From assembly GCA_016870115.1 (NCBI GenBank), contig VGCH01000009.1:62001-126000 (forward strand): DNA of 64,000 bases. Direction: 5' to 3'. This document shows, in pieces, positions 44,411-54,126 of this stretch; positions within the stretch are counted from its first letter, which is position 1; each line of letters starts with the position of its first letter. The notes under the pieces are model-generated. The model saw only the letters and a list, made by a program, of their open reading frames with translations, ran no database searches and was not told the DNA's origin. Made by a program: the position numbers and the translations under genes. The DNA is from Alphaproteobacteria bacterium (GTDB taxonomy: Bacteria > Pseudomonadota > Alphaproteobacteria > Reyranellales > Reyranellaceae).

Positions 44411-45313
44411 TCAGGAAATGAACAGCGTCAGCTCGTGCTTGTTGTGGTGCAGGTGGTGGAGCCGCGCGCCGGGCAGCGCGGCAAAGGCTTCGGCCGTCGC
44501 GTGATCCGTCGCCCCCTGGAACTTCAGCGTGCAAACGAAGCGCCGCACCGTGCCCGCCGCGCGCCAGCGCTCCACCAGCGTGAGGAGCCGCGCGGGATAG
44601 CAGGCGATGTCGCACACCAGCCAATCGAACGTGGCGAGGGTCGCGGGATCGAGCGCGAACGCGCTCTCGCCGCGCCAGGTGACGTTGGGCAGCGCCGCGA
44701 CGCGGGGATCGAGCGGCGCCTTGTCGACGGCGACCACGCTCGCGCCCAGACGGGCCAGCGACCAGCTCCAGCCGCCGGGTGACGCGCCGAGATCGAGGCA
44801 ACGCGCGCCGGGGCCCGGCGCCGCGCGCGCGACGGCCAGCGCCTCCCACAGCTTGAGATAGGCGCGGTTGGGCGGACCCGCGCGATCCTCGACGAAGCGC
44901 GCCTCGCCATTGGGGAATGGGCTCGTGCAGTCGGCCGACAGCAGCAGCCGATCCGTCGCAAGCAGTGTCCATGAGCCAAGCGGCGCGGTTGGCGCGGGCG
45001 CCCCCAACGCCAGCGCCTTTGCGGACACATGCGGCAAGCGTTCGGCGATCAGCTTGGCGCGACCGGCATGCAGAGGCGCGTAGACCGCCCAGTTGCGCCC
45101 GCGCGCGCGCAACGCGCTGGCCGCCGCGCCGATCGAGGCGATGGGCACCTCTTCGACATCGCGCCAGATGTTGACAGCCCAGGCGGCGGCGATGGCCGGC
45201 GCATCACTCACCAACAGCCGGCCATGCAACTCGCCTTGCGCGACGCCGGCCCGCGCGAGTTCCTCAACGAGTTGGCGCTCGAAGCCCTCGGCGGCGAGAT
45301 AGGCGGTGGGCAT
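44411..45313 (-). CDS. FtsJ/RlmM-like SAM-dependent rRNA 2'-O-methyltransferase
   Basis: 300 residues from the ATG at 45313; the frame is open much further upstream, antisense to the DUF4175 gene. The SAM-binding motif is CLDLGASPGGWSWSLARLGA. The K-D-K-E tetrad of 2'-O-methyltransferases can be placed at YLKLWEAL, VCDIACYP, CTLKFQG and NKHELTLF. An N-terminal domain of about 90 residues (YLAAEGFERQLVEELARAG) resembles THUMP-like substrate-recognition parts of RlmM. It would methylate 23S rRNA. Convergent with the GST gene. Confidence 0.82.
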   Translation of the reverse strand: MPTAYLAAEGFERQLVEELARAGVAQGELHGRLLVSDAPAIAAAWAVNIWRDVEEVPIASIGAAASALRARGRNWAVYAPLHAGRAKLIAERLPHVSAKALALGAPAPTAPLGSWTLLATDRLLLSADCTSPFPNGEARFVEDRAGPPNRAYLKLWEALAVARAAPGPGARCLDLGASPGGWSWSLARLGASVVAVDKAPLDPRVAALPNVTWRGESAFALDPATLATFDWLVCDIACYPARLLTLVERWRAAGTVRRFVCTLKFQGATDHATAEAFAALPGARLHHLHHNKHELTLFIS

Positions 45314-45401
45314 GGCGGGGGTGATAGCACCGCTGCCCCCGCCGCGTCCCGGTGCGGCGTCCCCTCGACTGGTCTCTCCCCCGGCGCGTCGGGGGCGGCG
45401 A

Positions 45402-48017
45402 TCAGTAGGTGCGCAGCAGGCGGTCGATGTAGTCGAGCTCGTGCTTGGGGCGGTCCTGCTCGCCGGCACGGCGGCGCAGCTCGTCCAGGATCTCGCGGCT
45501 CTTCTGGCGGTCGATCTCGGCCGGCACCTTTTCCTGGCCGCTCTCGACCGCGTCGCCGAAATTGCCGTCGGAGCGGCCGAGCGGATCGCGGTCGTCGGCG
45601 CGGCGCTGGTTCTCCTCGATTTCGGCGATGTCCTGGCCGTTGCCGGGACCGCGCTGACGCATCTGCTCGGCGAGATCACCCATGCCCTGTTGCAGATTGT
45701 CCAAGGCGCGGCGCTGGGCGCGCGAGGCGTCGCGCGGATCGCCGCGACGCAACGCCTCCTCGGCCTCACGCATGTTTCGTTCGGCGCGACCGAGCGAGTC
45801 GGGCATGCCCTGGCCGTTCTCGTCGAGCCGGCGCATGAACTCGCCGAGCTGCCGGCGGAGACTCTCCTGCTGGTTGCGCAGCTGGTCTCCCCACTGACCC
45901 TGACTGTGCTGCTGGCCCTGGCCTTGCTGGCCCTGCTGGCCTTGTTGTCCCTGCTGACCCTGTTGGCCTTGCTGGCCGCGCGGCTGCTGGCCTTGCTGAC
46001 CCTGGCGACCCTGTTGCTGTTGCTGACGGCCTTCGCGCTCGCTCTCGCCCAGAAGCTGGTTCTGGCGCCGCGCGAAGCGGTCGAGCTGGTTCATCATCTC
46101 GCGGCCCTGCTGGCCTTGCTGACCCTGCTGCTGCCCGCGCTGCTGGCCTTGCTGCTGCCCCTGCTGCTGGCCGCGTTGCTGGCCCGGCTGGGCGAGCATG
46201 GGCTGGGCGTTCTCCATCATCTTGCGCAGTTCCTCGAGCAGGCGCTTGGCCTCCTCGCGCTGGCCGTTCTTGGCCATCTCGCGGATCCGATCGAGCATCT
46301 TCTGCAGGTCGTCGCCAGTGACGGCCTGGTCGGGATCCATCTTCTCCGCCTGCTCCATCATGCGGCGGCGTTCCTCGGGATCCTGCATGCGCTCGGCCAT
46401 CTCGCGCTGCCAGCGCGCCATGGCGTCATAGAGCTGCTGGATCAGCCGTTCGATCTCCTCGTCGCCGGCCTGACGCTGGACAGCGTCGCGCAGTTCCTGC
46501 CGCGCCTGCTCCAGCGCGCGCTCGGCGTCGGTGACGGCACCGCCCTCCAGCCGCATGGCGAGGTCCCAAAGAAGCTTCTGGGTCTCGGTCGTCGTGTCCT
46601 TCGTCTTGCTGGTCGCGAGCCGCGTGGCGCCGATGCGCAGGCCGAGCTGCACCACCGGATCGGCGCGATAGCTCTCCGGCCGCGCCATCACCATGCGCAT
46701 GCCCTGCGCCACGTCGGCGCGGAAGCCCAGCGGATCGCGGGTCAGCGCCTTGCGCAGCTGGATCAGCGCGCGGGCCGTCGGGTCGTTGAAGACGCGCTCG
46801 GGCAACAGGAAGGTCTCGACCGCGCTGCGGCCCTTCTGGTCCAGCGCGTCGGTGGCAAACAGCATCACCGTGACCTTGAGCCCCGCCCAAGGATGCGCGG
46901 TGAGGTCGCGCACAAAGGAGTCAGCGAGTTTCTTGGCGCCCGGCGCGACCGGCAGGTCGATGCGCAGAACCTCCGGCTCGTCGTCCTGCGCCAGCACCTC
47001 GTCGCCGAGCACGCTGCCATGCAGGCGGATCTGCAGCTGGACGGCGGTGATGCCGAAATCGTCGCCGGCGATGTATTCGATCTTCGTCGACCAGCGATCG
47101 ACGCCGATGGCGCGGCTGAAGTCGATGGTCGGCGCGAGGTCCGGCACGACATGCAGCTTCCAGGCGCCCTGCTCGACGCCGCGCGCGAACAGTGTCAGCC
47201 GCTTGCCCTCGGTGACGACCGTGTCGAGCTGGTACTTGCCCTTGGCGACAGGTGCGAAGACGGTGCCCTTGCCGTCGATGGTGAGCTGCGGCGGCTCGCG
47301 TCCCCGGACGTCGTCGACGAAGCCCGCGATCTTGCTGCCGACCGGCACGCGCAACAGCTTGTCGCGGTCGGCGAGGTCGAGATAGACCGGCGCGCGGCCG
47401 GTATAGGCGGGCGGCGCGATCCAGAGATTGGCGACCACCGGCGGTGGCGGCGGGAAGGCGGGCGTAACCGCGGCTGCCATACGATCGGGCCGGAAGCCGC
47501 CAGCCCAAGCTATCGCGACCACAAGCGCGAGCGCGGGTGCGAGGCGCAGCGCCCAGCGATCGAGCCGCGCTACCCCTGGACGCGGCGCCTTGTTGCGCAA
47601 CAGCGCCAGACGCTCGGCCTCGCGTTGACGATGGGCGGCCCACAATGCCTGCGACATCGCATCGGCGGTGCCGCCCGCGAGACTGTCCTCGACGGCGACC
47701 AGCGGGCGGTGCGGCACATCGCTGTCGCGCTCCAGCCGGCGGATCGCGGCGCCGCGATCGGGCCACGCGATACCACGGAGCGGCAACCACACCAGGAGCG
47801 CGGCCACGGCCAGAAGCGCCACGAGCAGTCCGACATGGACCCAGGGCACGATGCCAGAGAAAAGATCGAGATGGGCAGCCGCGACGAACAGGGCGGCAAA
47901 GGCCACGACCGGCACGAGGCGCGGCCACAGGAGTTCCCAGATCAGCCCCGCCCAAGCCACGCCGATCCGGCGCCGAAGCGGCGCGGTCTCGGTCGGGGTC
48001 GTGGGCGTTGCGTCCAT
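45402..48017 (-). CDS. TIGR02302/DUF4175 family membrane protein with Gln/Gly-rich repeat
   Basis: 871 residues. Two N-terminal membrane helices (about 24-48, 55-80) and a third near 155-175 are followed by a large periplasmic region (FPPPPPVVANLWIAPPAYTG, TIDFSRAIGVDRWSTKIEYI). A charged coiled-coil part comes next, then a Gln/Gly-rich stretch at about residues 611-707 made of GQQGQQ-type repeats, and a conserved tail ending DRPKHELDYIDRLLRTY. The family is alphaproteobacterial and uncharacterised. The ATG at 48017 shares a base with the lysA stop (TGATG) and has AAGGGAAG upstream; longer starts run in a non-coding frame of lysA. Confidence 0.88.
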   Translation of the reverse strand: MDATPTTPTETAPLRRRIGVAWAGLIWELLWPRLVPVVAFAALFVAAAHLDLFSGIVPWVHVGLLVALLAVAALLVWLPLRGIAWPDRGAAIRRLERDSDVPHRPLVAVEDSLAGGTADAMSQALWAAHRQREAERLALLRNKAPRPGVARLDRWALRLAPALALVVAIAWAGGFRPDRMAAAVTPAFPPPPPVVANLWIAPPAYTGRAPVYLDLADRDKLLRVPVGSKIAGFVDDVRGREPPQLTIDGKGTVFAPVAKGKYQLDTVVTEGKRLTLFARGVEQGAWKLHVVPDLAPTIDFSRAIGVDRWSTKIEYIAGDDFGITAVQLQIRLHGSVLGDEVLAQDDEPEVLRIDLPVAPGAKKLADSFVRDLTAHPWAGLKVTVMLFATDALDQKGRSAVETFLLPERVFNDPTARALIQLRKALTRDPLGFRADVAQGMRMVMARPESYRADPVVQLGLRIGATRLATSKTKDTTTETQKLLWDLAMRLEGGAVTDAERALEQARQELRDAVQRQAGDEEIERLIQQLYDAMARWQREMAERMQDPEERRRMMEQAEKMDPDQAVTGDDLQKMLDRIREMAKNGQREEAKRLLEELRKMMENAQPMLAQPGQQRGQQQGQQQGQQRGQQQGQQGQQGREMMNQLDRFARRQNQLLGESEREGRQQQQQGRQGQQGQQPRGQQGQQGQQGQQGQQGQQGQGQQHSQGQWGDQLRNQQESLRRQLGEFMRRLDENGQGMPDSLGRAERNMREAEEALRRGDPRDASRAQRRALDNLQQGMGDLAEQMRQRGPGNGQDIAEIEENQRRADDRDPLGRSDGNFGDAVESGQEKVPAEIDRQKSREILDELRRRAGEQDRPKHELDYIDRLLRTY
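45895..46185 (-). repeat. Gln/Gly-coding low-complexity tandem repeat inside the DUF4175 gene
   Basis: About 290 bp of imperfect repeats based on the 9-base unit reading CAGCAAGGC (Gln-Gln-Gly), interrupted near the middle by a unique segment (residues REMMNQLDRFARRQNQLLGE). It stays in frame throughout. Such repeats vary in copy number by slippage. Confidence 0.8.
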
Positions 48018-49294
48018 CAACTTCCCTTCAGCGGCTCCATCCAGGGCGGCAGCCATTCCGCCGCCAGCATCGCCTCGATCGAGGGACGCGGACGGGTCAC
48101 AGCAAAGCGCGTGCCGTCGACCATCACCTCCGGCACCAGCGGCCGGGTATTGTAGGTCGAGGCCATCACGGCCCCATAGGCTCCGGCCGAGCGTACCACG
48201 ATCAAATCCCCGGCAGATAGCGGGCTCAAGTCCCTGTCCTGTGCGAGAAAATCGCCGGATTCGCAGACCGGACCGACAATGTCGCAGCGGATTTTGGCGG
48301 CTTCGGGGCGCGCTTCCCGGACCGGCTGGATCTCGTGCCAGGCCTCGTACAGGGTCGGGCGGATGAGGTCGTTCATGGCCGCATCGACGATCACAAAGGT
48401 CTTGGCGGCGCCGGGCTTCACCAGGATCACCTCGCCCACCAGGATGCCGGCCTCGCCCACCACCCGCCGGCCGGGCTCGAACGTGAGTTCGCAATCGAGG
48501 CCGTCGGTCTCGCGCCGAACGGTCGCCATGAAGTCGGCGACCGAGGGCGGGGTCTCGTCGCGATAGACAATGCCCAGCCCGCCGCCGATGTCGAACCGCT
48601 CGATCCGGTGGCCGTCTTCCCGCAGCGCGCCGATCAGCTCCCGCACGCGCGCGATCGAGCCCCGGTAGGGATCGAGCGAGGTGAGCTGCGAGCCGATATG
48701 CATCGCCACGCCCGCCACCTTGAGATGCGGCAGGCGTCCGGCCAGCGCGAAGGCCTCGCGCGCGAGATCGATGTCGATCCCGAACTTGTCTCCCTTGCGA
48801 CCGGTCGTGATCTTGGCGTGGGTGCCCGCGTCGACATCCGGGTTCACCCGGATCGCGATTTCGGCCTTGAGCCCGAGCTGTCCCGCGACCGCGTTCAGGG
48901 TCTCCAGCTCGGCGGCACTCTCGACATTGAACTGCCCGACCCCCGCCTGCAGCGCGGCCGCCAACTCGCTCGGCTTCTTGCCGACGCCAGAATAGACGAT
49001 GCGGCCGGCCGGGATGCCGGCGGCCAGCGCCACCCGCATCTCGCCTTCCGAGACAATATCCGCCCCCGCCCCCATCCCGCCCAGCAGGCGAACGACAGCA
49101 AGGCTGGAGTTCGCCTTCATGGCGTAGCAGACGCGGGCATTCATGCCGGCGGTCGCGTCGGCGAACTCGCGCCACGCCGCGCGCAGCGCCGCCGCCGAAT
49201 AGCAATAGAACGGTGTGCCGACTTGCGTGGCCATCGCGGGAATGGCCACGCCCTCGACGTGCATCACGCCGTCGCGATAGGTGAAGACGCTCAT
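48017..49294 (-). CDS. lysA: Diaminopimelate decarboxylase
   Basis: 425 residues. PLP enzyme for the last step of lysine synthesis. The PLP-lysine lies in [32 protein letters not shown] and [13 protein letters not shown] hold the phosphate, [14 protein letters not shown] carries the active-site Cys-Glu, and [20 protein letters not shown] closes the site. The start overlaps the argH stop (ATGA), and its stop overlaps the DUF4175 start, giving the tightly coupled order argH-lysA-DUF4175. Confidence 0.96.
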   Translation of the reverse strand: MSVFTYRDGVMHVEGVAIPAMATQVGTPFYCYSAAALRAAWREFADATAGMNARVCYAMKANSSLAVVRLLGGMGAGADIVSEGEMRVALAAGIPAGRIVYSGVGKKPSELAAALQAGVGQFNVESAAELETLNAVAGQLGLKAEIAIRVNPDVDAGTHAKITTGRKGDKFGIDIDLAREAFALAGRLPHLKVAGVAMHIGSQLTSLDPYRGSIARVRELIGALREDGHRIERFDIGGGLGIVYRDETPPSVADFMATVRRETDGLDCELTFEPGRRVVGEAGILVGEVILVKPGAAKTFVIVDAAMNDLIRPTLYEAWHEIQPVREARPEAAKIRCDIVGPVCESGDFLAQDRDLSPLSAGDLIVVRSAGAYGAVMASTYNTRPLVPEVMVDGTRFAVTRPRPSIEAMLAAEWLPPWMEPLKGS

Positions 49295-50724
49295 CGCCGC
49301 CGCCGCGCCGGCAGGAACCGCCGCCGCGCCTCGCCGACCGCGCGCGCGACATTGGCCGGCGCGGTGCCGCCGGGGCTCTTGCGGGCGGCGACCGACGCCT
49401 CGACGGTGAGGACGCGGTAGACGCCCCGATCGATCTTGGGTTCGACCGCGCGCATGTCGGCAAGCGGCAGCTCGTGCAGATCGATCCCGCGCTCATGCGC
49501 GATCCCGACCAGACGGCCGGTCACGTGATGGGCCTGCCGGAACGGCAGTCCCGCCTTGCGGACCAGCCAGTCGGCGAGATCGGTGGCGACGGAGTAGTCG
49601 GCCGACGCGACCGCGCGCATGCGTGTCTTGTTGGCCTTGAGATCGCGCACCATGCCGGCCATCGCCGCGATTCCGAGCTCCAGCGAGTCGGCGGCGTCGA
49701 ACAGCGGCTCCTTGTCCTCCTGCATGTCCTTGCCGTAGGTGAGCGGTAGGCCCTTCAGCATGGTGCAGAGCGCCACGAACGCGCCGAGAATGCGGCCGGT
49801 CTTGCCGCGCGCGAGCTCGGCGGCGTCGGGATTGCGCTTCTGCGGCATGATCGAGCTGCCGGTCGTGAAGGCGTCCGACAGCGCGATGAAGCGGAACGGC
49901 GCGGAGCACCAGATCACGATCTCCTCGGCGAGCCGCGAAAGGTGCACCGCGCAGAGCGACGCCGCGCCCAGGAACTCCACGACATAGTCGCGGTCAGAAA
50001 CGGCATCGAGCGAGTTGGCCATCGGCCGGTCGAAGCCGAGCGCCCGCGCGGTCATGCGCGGATCGATCGGATGCGGCGAGCCCGCGAGCGCCGCGGCGCC
50101 CAGCGGCGACTCGTTCAGCCGCGCCCGGCAATCGGCGAGGCGGCCGCGGTCGCGACCGAACATCTCGACATAGGCGAGCAGATGGTGGCCGAACGTCACC
50201 GGCTGGGCGGTCTGCAGGTGGGTGAAGCCCGGCATGATGGTGGCGGCATGCTCCTCCGCCCGGTCGATCAACGCGGTTTGCAGATCGAGCAGCATCGCAT
50301 CGAAACGATCGAGCGCATCGCGCACCCACAACCGCACATCGAGCGCCACCTGGTCGTTGCGCGAGCGCGCGGTATGCAGCCGTCCGCCGGCCGGGCCGAT
50401 CAGCTCGGTGAGCCGCGCCTCGACGTGGAAATGGATATCCTCAAGCTTGGTCGAGAAGCGGAACTTGCCGCTCTCGATCTCGGCCTGCACCTGCGCGAGG
50501 CCCCGCCGGATCGCACGCCCGTCGGCGGCCGAGATGATCCGCCGCGCCACCAGCATTTCGGCGTGCGCCATCGAGCCCGCGATGTCCTGGGCATAGAGCC
50601 GCTTGTCGAAGCCGATGGACGCGTTGATGCGCTCCATGATCTCCGCCGGACCGAGCTTGTAGCGACCGCCCCACATCGCGTTCGACCGGCTCGCGCCTCG
50701 CTTGTTCGTGATCTTCCGTGCCAT
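49291..50724 (-). CDS. argH: Argininosuccinate lyase
   Basis: 477 residues. It splits argininosuccinate to arginine and fumarate. The signature loop [20 protein letters not shown] carries the catalytic Ser. [20 protein letters not shown] and [20 protein letters not shown] supply the other active-site blocks. The N-terminus ([20 protein letters not shown]) is slightly longer and more basic than average; an internal ATG at codon 17 is the alternative. First gene of argH-lysA-DUF4175, divergent from a TlpA-like gene with 35 bp between starts. Confidence 0.96.
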   Translation of the reverse strand: MARKITNKRGASRSNAMWGGRYKLGPAEIMERINASIGFDKRLYAQDIAGSMAHAEMLVARRIISAADGRAIRRGLAQVQAEIESGKFRFSTKLEDIHFHVEARLTELIGPAGGRLHTARSRNDQVALDVRLWVRDALDRFDAMLLDLQTALIDRAEEHAATIMPGFTHLQTAQPVTFGHHLLAYVEMFGRDRGRLADCRARLNESPLGAAALAGSPHPIDPRMTARALGFDRPMANSLDAVSDRDYVVEFLGAASLCAVHLSRLAEEIVIWCSAPFRFIALSDAFTTGSSIMPQKRNPDAAELARGKTGRILGAFVALCTMLKGLPLTYGKDMQEDKEPLFDAADSLELGIAAMAGMVRDLKANKTRMRAVASADYSVATDLADWLVRKAGLPFRQAHHVTGRLVGIAHERGIDLHELPLADMRAVEPKIDRGVYRVLTVEASVAARKSPGGTAPANVARAVGEARRRFLPARRRR

Positions 50725-50759
50725 GTCCGACTTCGCAAAAACTGTTAGGAACGGGGCTT

Positions 50760-51305
50760 ATGGCATATCCCCTCCCCCCGCCCAAGCGCCGCGCCGTGCT
50801 GGGCGCCGCGCTCGCGGCGAGCGCGCTCGCCGCCGTGCCGGCGCGCGCGGCGGGTCTTGCGAACCTGCAGCGCCACGCCGCCCCGCGTCCCGTACCGGCC
50901 CTCGAATGGATCGACGCCGACGACAACCTGCGAACGCTGGCGCCGCTCGCCGACCGAGTCATCGTGATCAATTTCTGGGCGACTTGGTGTGTTCCCTGCG
51001 TGAAGGAGATGCCGAGCCTCGACCGGCTGCAGGGCGCGTTCCCGGTGGAGAAGCTGGTCGTCTTGCCGCTGTCCGTGGACGGTCCGTCACGCCCGCGCGT
51101 AGCACCATTCTATCGCGACCGCGGGCTCAGGCACCTCGGTATCTTCTTCGATCGCGGACGCAAGACCATGCAGGCGCTCGGCGTCACCGTGCTGCCGACC
51201 ACACTGGTGATCGACCGCGACGGGCATGAGGTGGCACGGCTGGAGGGCGAAGCCGAATGGGATTCCCCCGACGCCCTCGCCTACTTTCGCGGGCTGGTCG
51301 CCTAG
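50760..51305 (+). CDS. TlpA-like exported thiol:disulfide oxidoreductase
   Basis: 181 residues from the ATG at 50760. An N-terminal Tat/Sec signal (PPPKRRAVLGAALAASALAA, cleavage near ARAA) precedes a thioredoxin fold with INFWATWCVPCVKEMPSLDR (redox pair C-V-P-C) and cis-Pro in GVTVLPTTLVIDRDGH. It would reduce or isomerise disulfides in the periplasm, for example during cytochrome c maturation. The argH-tlpA divergent arrangement is common in alphaproteobacteria. Confidence 0.9.
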   Translation: MAYPLPPPKRRAVLGAALAASALAAVPARAAGLANLQRHAAPRPVPALEWIDADDNLRTLAPLADRVIVINFWATWCVPCVKEMPSLDRLQGAFPVEKLVVLPLSVDGPSRPRVAPFYRDRGLRHLGIFFDRGRKTMQALGVTVLPTTLVIDRDGHEVARLEGEAEWDSPDALAYFRGLVA

Positions 51306-51383
51306 GACCAAGCCGACCACACCGCGTTGCCTGACACGTCCATCCCCTCTACTCTCCGCGCGGGGAACTTGGGGGAGCTGGAG

Positions 51384-51898
51384 ATGGGGAAGTTCGGGAT
51401 CGCAACCTTAGCTGCGTTGCTGGCGCTGTCGATTGCGCCTATCGCGGTCGCGCAAACCAGCACGATCGCATCGGCGGGGTACTGGAAGGCATTTGGCGGG
51501 CGGTCGAACGACGGCACGCCGGTGTGCGGCATGTCGGCGTCCGGGAAGGGCCTGTTCTTCTCGATCAAGCTCTACAAGAACGACGACCGATGACCGTCCA
51601 GCTCGGCTCAGACCGCTGGAAGCTCAAGGACGGCGCCAAGCAGAAGATCGTGATGCGCTTCGATCGCCATTCGCCGTGGAACGCGGTCGGCACCGGCTTC
51701 CACTTCAAGGACGGCGATGCCGGGCTCGAGCTCTCGGTCGGTGTGAAGAACCTGGAGACCTTCCTGACCGAGTTCGCACGCAGCCGCTCACTGCGCATCG
51801 AGTTCGATGGCTCGAATGTCGAAGGCTGGACGGCCGATCTCACCGGCACCGCCGCGGTGACCGAGGCGTTCGCCAATTGCGTCCAGAGGCGGTTGTAG
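51384..51898 (+). pseudogene. Secreted hypothetical protein interrupted by a -1 frameshift
   Basis: The first frame (51384-51593) encodes a signal peptide (MGKFGIATLAALLALSIAPI, cleaved near AVAQ) and YWKAFGGRSNDGTPVCGMSA, ending FSIKLYKNDDR-TGA. The second frame (51590-51898, 102 residues) continues MTVQLGSDRWKLKDGAKQK to TAAVTEAFANCVQ. The two join naturally if one base is restored at about 51590; stop and start overlap as ATGA. Good GGGGGAG precedes the first ATG. Either a recent frameshift or sequencing error, or two coupled genes. The single-domain look favours a broken gene. I do not recognise the function. Confidence 0.7.
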
Positions 51899-51933
51899 TC
51901 CGACCGCGCTGAGCGCGCGCGGCGACGCCCGCG

Positions 51934-51956
51934 GGGAGCCGTTCGCGGTTCCCTTT
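51934..51956 (+). terminator. Hairpin with TTCG loop after the frameshifted gene
   Basis: GGGAGCCG-TTCG-CGGTTCCC: an 8-bp stem with one G:T pair and a TTCG tetraloop, followed by TTTA. It is 36 bases past the second frame's stop. A short T-run makes it a moderate intrinsic terminator. Confidence 0.6.
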
Positions 51957-51985
51957 ACCGGCCCGCCGCTCTAGGCTCGCGGCCG

Positions 51986-53167
51986 ATGGCGCGCGTGCTG
52001 CTCACTTGGGAATACGGGCTCGGCATCGGCTATGTGGACCGGCTGGTCCAGGTCGCCGAAGCGCTGGAGCGCGAGGGCCACGAACCCGCCTTCGTGCTGC
52101 GCGATCTGGTCTCCACCGCCGATTTCCTGCGCGGCCGGTCGTGGCTCGTACTGCAGTGCCCGCTGTCGATCGGCGTCCTGCATCCGACGCAGCCCAGCTT
52201 CTCGCCCGGGAGCTACGCCGACCTGTTGGCGGTCAACAATTTCGCCGACGAGGAGCAGCTCTTCCGTCTGGTCGCGGCCTGGCACGTGCTGTTCCAGGCA
52301 CTGCAGCCCGCGGCGATCGTCGGCGAATACGCGCCCGTCTCGGCGCTCGCCGCCATGGGGCGCGTCCCCTACATCGCCATGGGCCACGGCTATATCCTGC
52401 CGCCGCCGGACCGCGCCGAGTTCCCGATCTTCAATCCGGCGCTGCAACGCGCCGCGCCGCAGGAAACGCTGCTTGAGACCGTGCGCGCCGTGCAGCGGCG
52501 CCTCGGCGGCCCGGAGCCCGCCAGTGTGCCGTAGGCGGTGGGCGGCCTCGCACACTTCGTGACGGCGTTCCGCGAGACCGATCCCTACGCCGATCTGCGC
52601 GCCCAGGCGCATGCCGGTCCGCTGGAGGCGATCGATCCGCCGTCGCCGTTCCCGGAGCGGGCCAACTTCTATGCGTACCTCTCGGCAACGCATCCGCAGA
52701 TCGCCTCCTACGTGCAGGCGCTGGCCGACAGCGGGCTGCCGGGCTCGGTCTATGTGAAGCGGCTGACGCCGGAGCTACGGCAATATCTGCTGGAGCGCGG
52801 CGTCGCCGTCTATGACCGGCCGCCGCCGCTTCATCCCACGGTGCGGGCCGCGTCGGTCATCGTGCATCACGGCGGCATGGCCACCCTCACCACCGCGATG
52901 GGCGCGGGCCGGCCGCAGCTCCTGCTGCCCGAGCTCGCCGATCAGGCGATCAGCGCACAGACGATCGACAAGTTCGGCCTGTCGGTGAACGGGCGACGCC
53001 GGCTCGGCAACACCGCGCAGATCGCCCGCGCGATCCGCGAACTGGCCGACCCGGCCGGCGAAGCCGCCCGCTACGCCCAGACGGTCGCCGAAGCGATCCA
53101 AGCGCAGCGCGAGTACGGCAGTCTCGACCTGATGATGGCAACGCTTCGCAGCCTGATCGGCGCCTGA
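51986..53167 (+). pseudogene. GT-B glycosyltransferase (UGT/MGT-like) with in-frame TAG
   Basis: A single frame of 394 codons is broken by TAG at 52532-52534 (codon 183). The N-half (MARVLLTWEYGLGIGYVDRL, HEPAFVLRDLVSTADFLRG) is the acceptor domain. The C-half has the nucleotide-sugar site RAASVIVHHGGMATLTTAMG and RPQLLLPELADQAISAQTI. Both sides are intact and in the same frame, so one point mutation explains the break. A GTG two codons after the TAG could allow re-initiation, giving a split enzyme. TAG is used as an ordinary stop elsewhere in the window. Probably a recently lost gene next to another damaged gene. Confidence 0.78.
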
Positions 53168-53228
53168 CGCCGCCTAAGCGTTCGCCCAGAAAGGCAGCGT
53201 TGAAGTGGTGCGCGCCGCTAGCGCCGCG

Positions 53229-54101
53229 TCACCTGGTCGGGACGGGCCGGTCGCCGGTGTAGTCGTAGAAGCCGCGCTTGACCTTGCGGCCGAGCCAGCC
53301 GGCCTCGACATACTTCACGAGGAGCGGACAGGGCCGGTACTTGGAGTCGGCCAGCCCTTCGTGCAGCACCTGCATCACCGAGAGGCAGGTATCGAGCCCG
53401 ATGAAATCGGCGAGCCCGAGCGGGCCCATCGGATGGTTGGCACCCAGCTTCATGCCGGTGTCGATCGCCTCGACATTGCCCACGCCCTCATAGAGCGCGT
53501 AGACCGCCTCGTTGATCATCGGCAGGAGAATGCGGTTCACGATGAAGGCCGGGAAATCCTCGGCATTGACCGGCTTCTTCTCCAGTCGCACGACAACTTC
53601 GCGCACGGTGCGGAAGGTCTCTTCCTCGGTCGCGATGCCACGGATCAGCTCGACGAGCCCCATCAGCGGCACAGGGTTCATGAAGTGCATGCCCATGAAC
53701 TTGCCGGGCCGGTCGGTGACCGAAGCCAGACGCGTCACCGAGATCGACGATGTGTTGGTCGCAACCAGGGTGTTGGGCGGAAGCTCGGGGCAGAGCTTCT
53801 TGAAAATCTCGCGCTTCACCGCCTCATTCTCGGTGGCCGCCTCGACGACCAGATCGCAATCGGCGAAGGCCTTGTAGTCCAGCGTTCCCTGGATGCGAGC
53901 CATCGCCGCATCCTTGTCCTCGGGCCGGATCATGCCGCGGCCGATCTGGCGATCCAGATTGCGGCCGATCTGGTCCATGCCCTTGTCGAGCCGGCCTTGG
54001 TCGACGTCGGCGATACGGATGTCGTAGCCCTTCAGCGCGCACACATGGGCAATGCCGCCGCCCATCTGGCCGGCGCCGATGACCCCAATTCGCTTGATCA
54101 T
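53229..54101 (-). CDS. 3-hydroxybutyryl-CoA dehydrogenase
   Basis: 290 residues, the typical single-function length. The NAD-binding motif is IGVIGAGQMGGGIAHVCALK. The catalytic His is in FMGMHFMNPVPLMGLVEL, with Asn in ANHPMGPLGLADFIGLDTCL. It interconverts acetoacetyl-CoA and 3-hydroxybutyryl-CoA, for butyrate or PHB metabolism. It follows etfA by 25 bases on the same strand, so the operon is etfB-etfA-hbd. This ties beta-oxidation electron flow to this step. Confidence 0.94.
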   Translation of the reverse strand: MIKRIGVIGAGQMGGGIAHVCALKGYDIRIADVDQGRLDKGMDQIGRNLDRQIGRGMIRPEDKDAAMARIQGTLDYKAFADCDLVVEAATENEAVKREIFKKLCPELPPNTLVATNTSSISVTRLASVTDRPGKFMGMHFMNPVPLMGLVELIRGIATEEETFRTVREVVVRLEKKPVNAEDFPAFIVNRILLPMINEAVYALYEGVGNVEAIDTGMKLGANHPMGPLGLADFIGLDTCLSVMQVLHEGLADSKYRPCPLLVKYVEAGWLGRKVKRGFYDYTGDRPVPTR

Positions 54102-54126
54102 CGCTCGCTCCTCGATACGCGGAACG

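Noticed and set aside
45895-46185. CRISPR-like or tandem-repeat array
   Set aside because: The repeats are 9-base Gln/Gln/Gly codon units within one open frame, with no spacers and no cas genes.
48018-49496. Extension of the DUF4175 frame upstream through lysA
   Set aside because: The extra N-terminus is a non-coding frame of lysA; the ATG at 48017 has a ribosome site and gives the family N-terminus.
51591-51593. TGA of the frameshifted secreted protein as selenocysteine
   Set aside because: The frame after this TGA does not code for anything family-like; the continuing sequence is in the -1 frame.
52532-52534. TAG of the glycosyltransferase as pyrrolysine
   Set aside because: No pyl genes or archaeal-type context are seen, and TAG ends several intact genes in this window (for example pccB and hpt).
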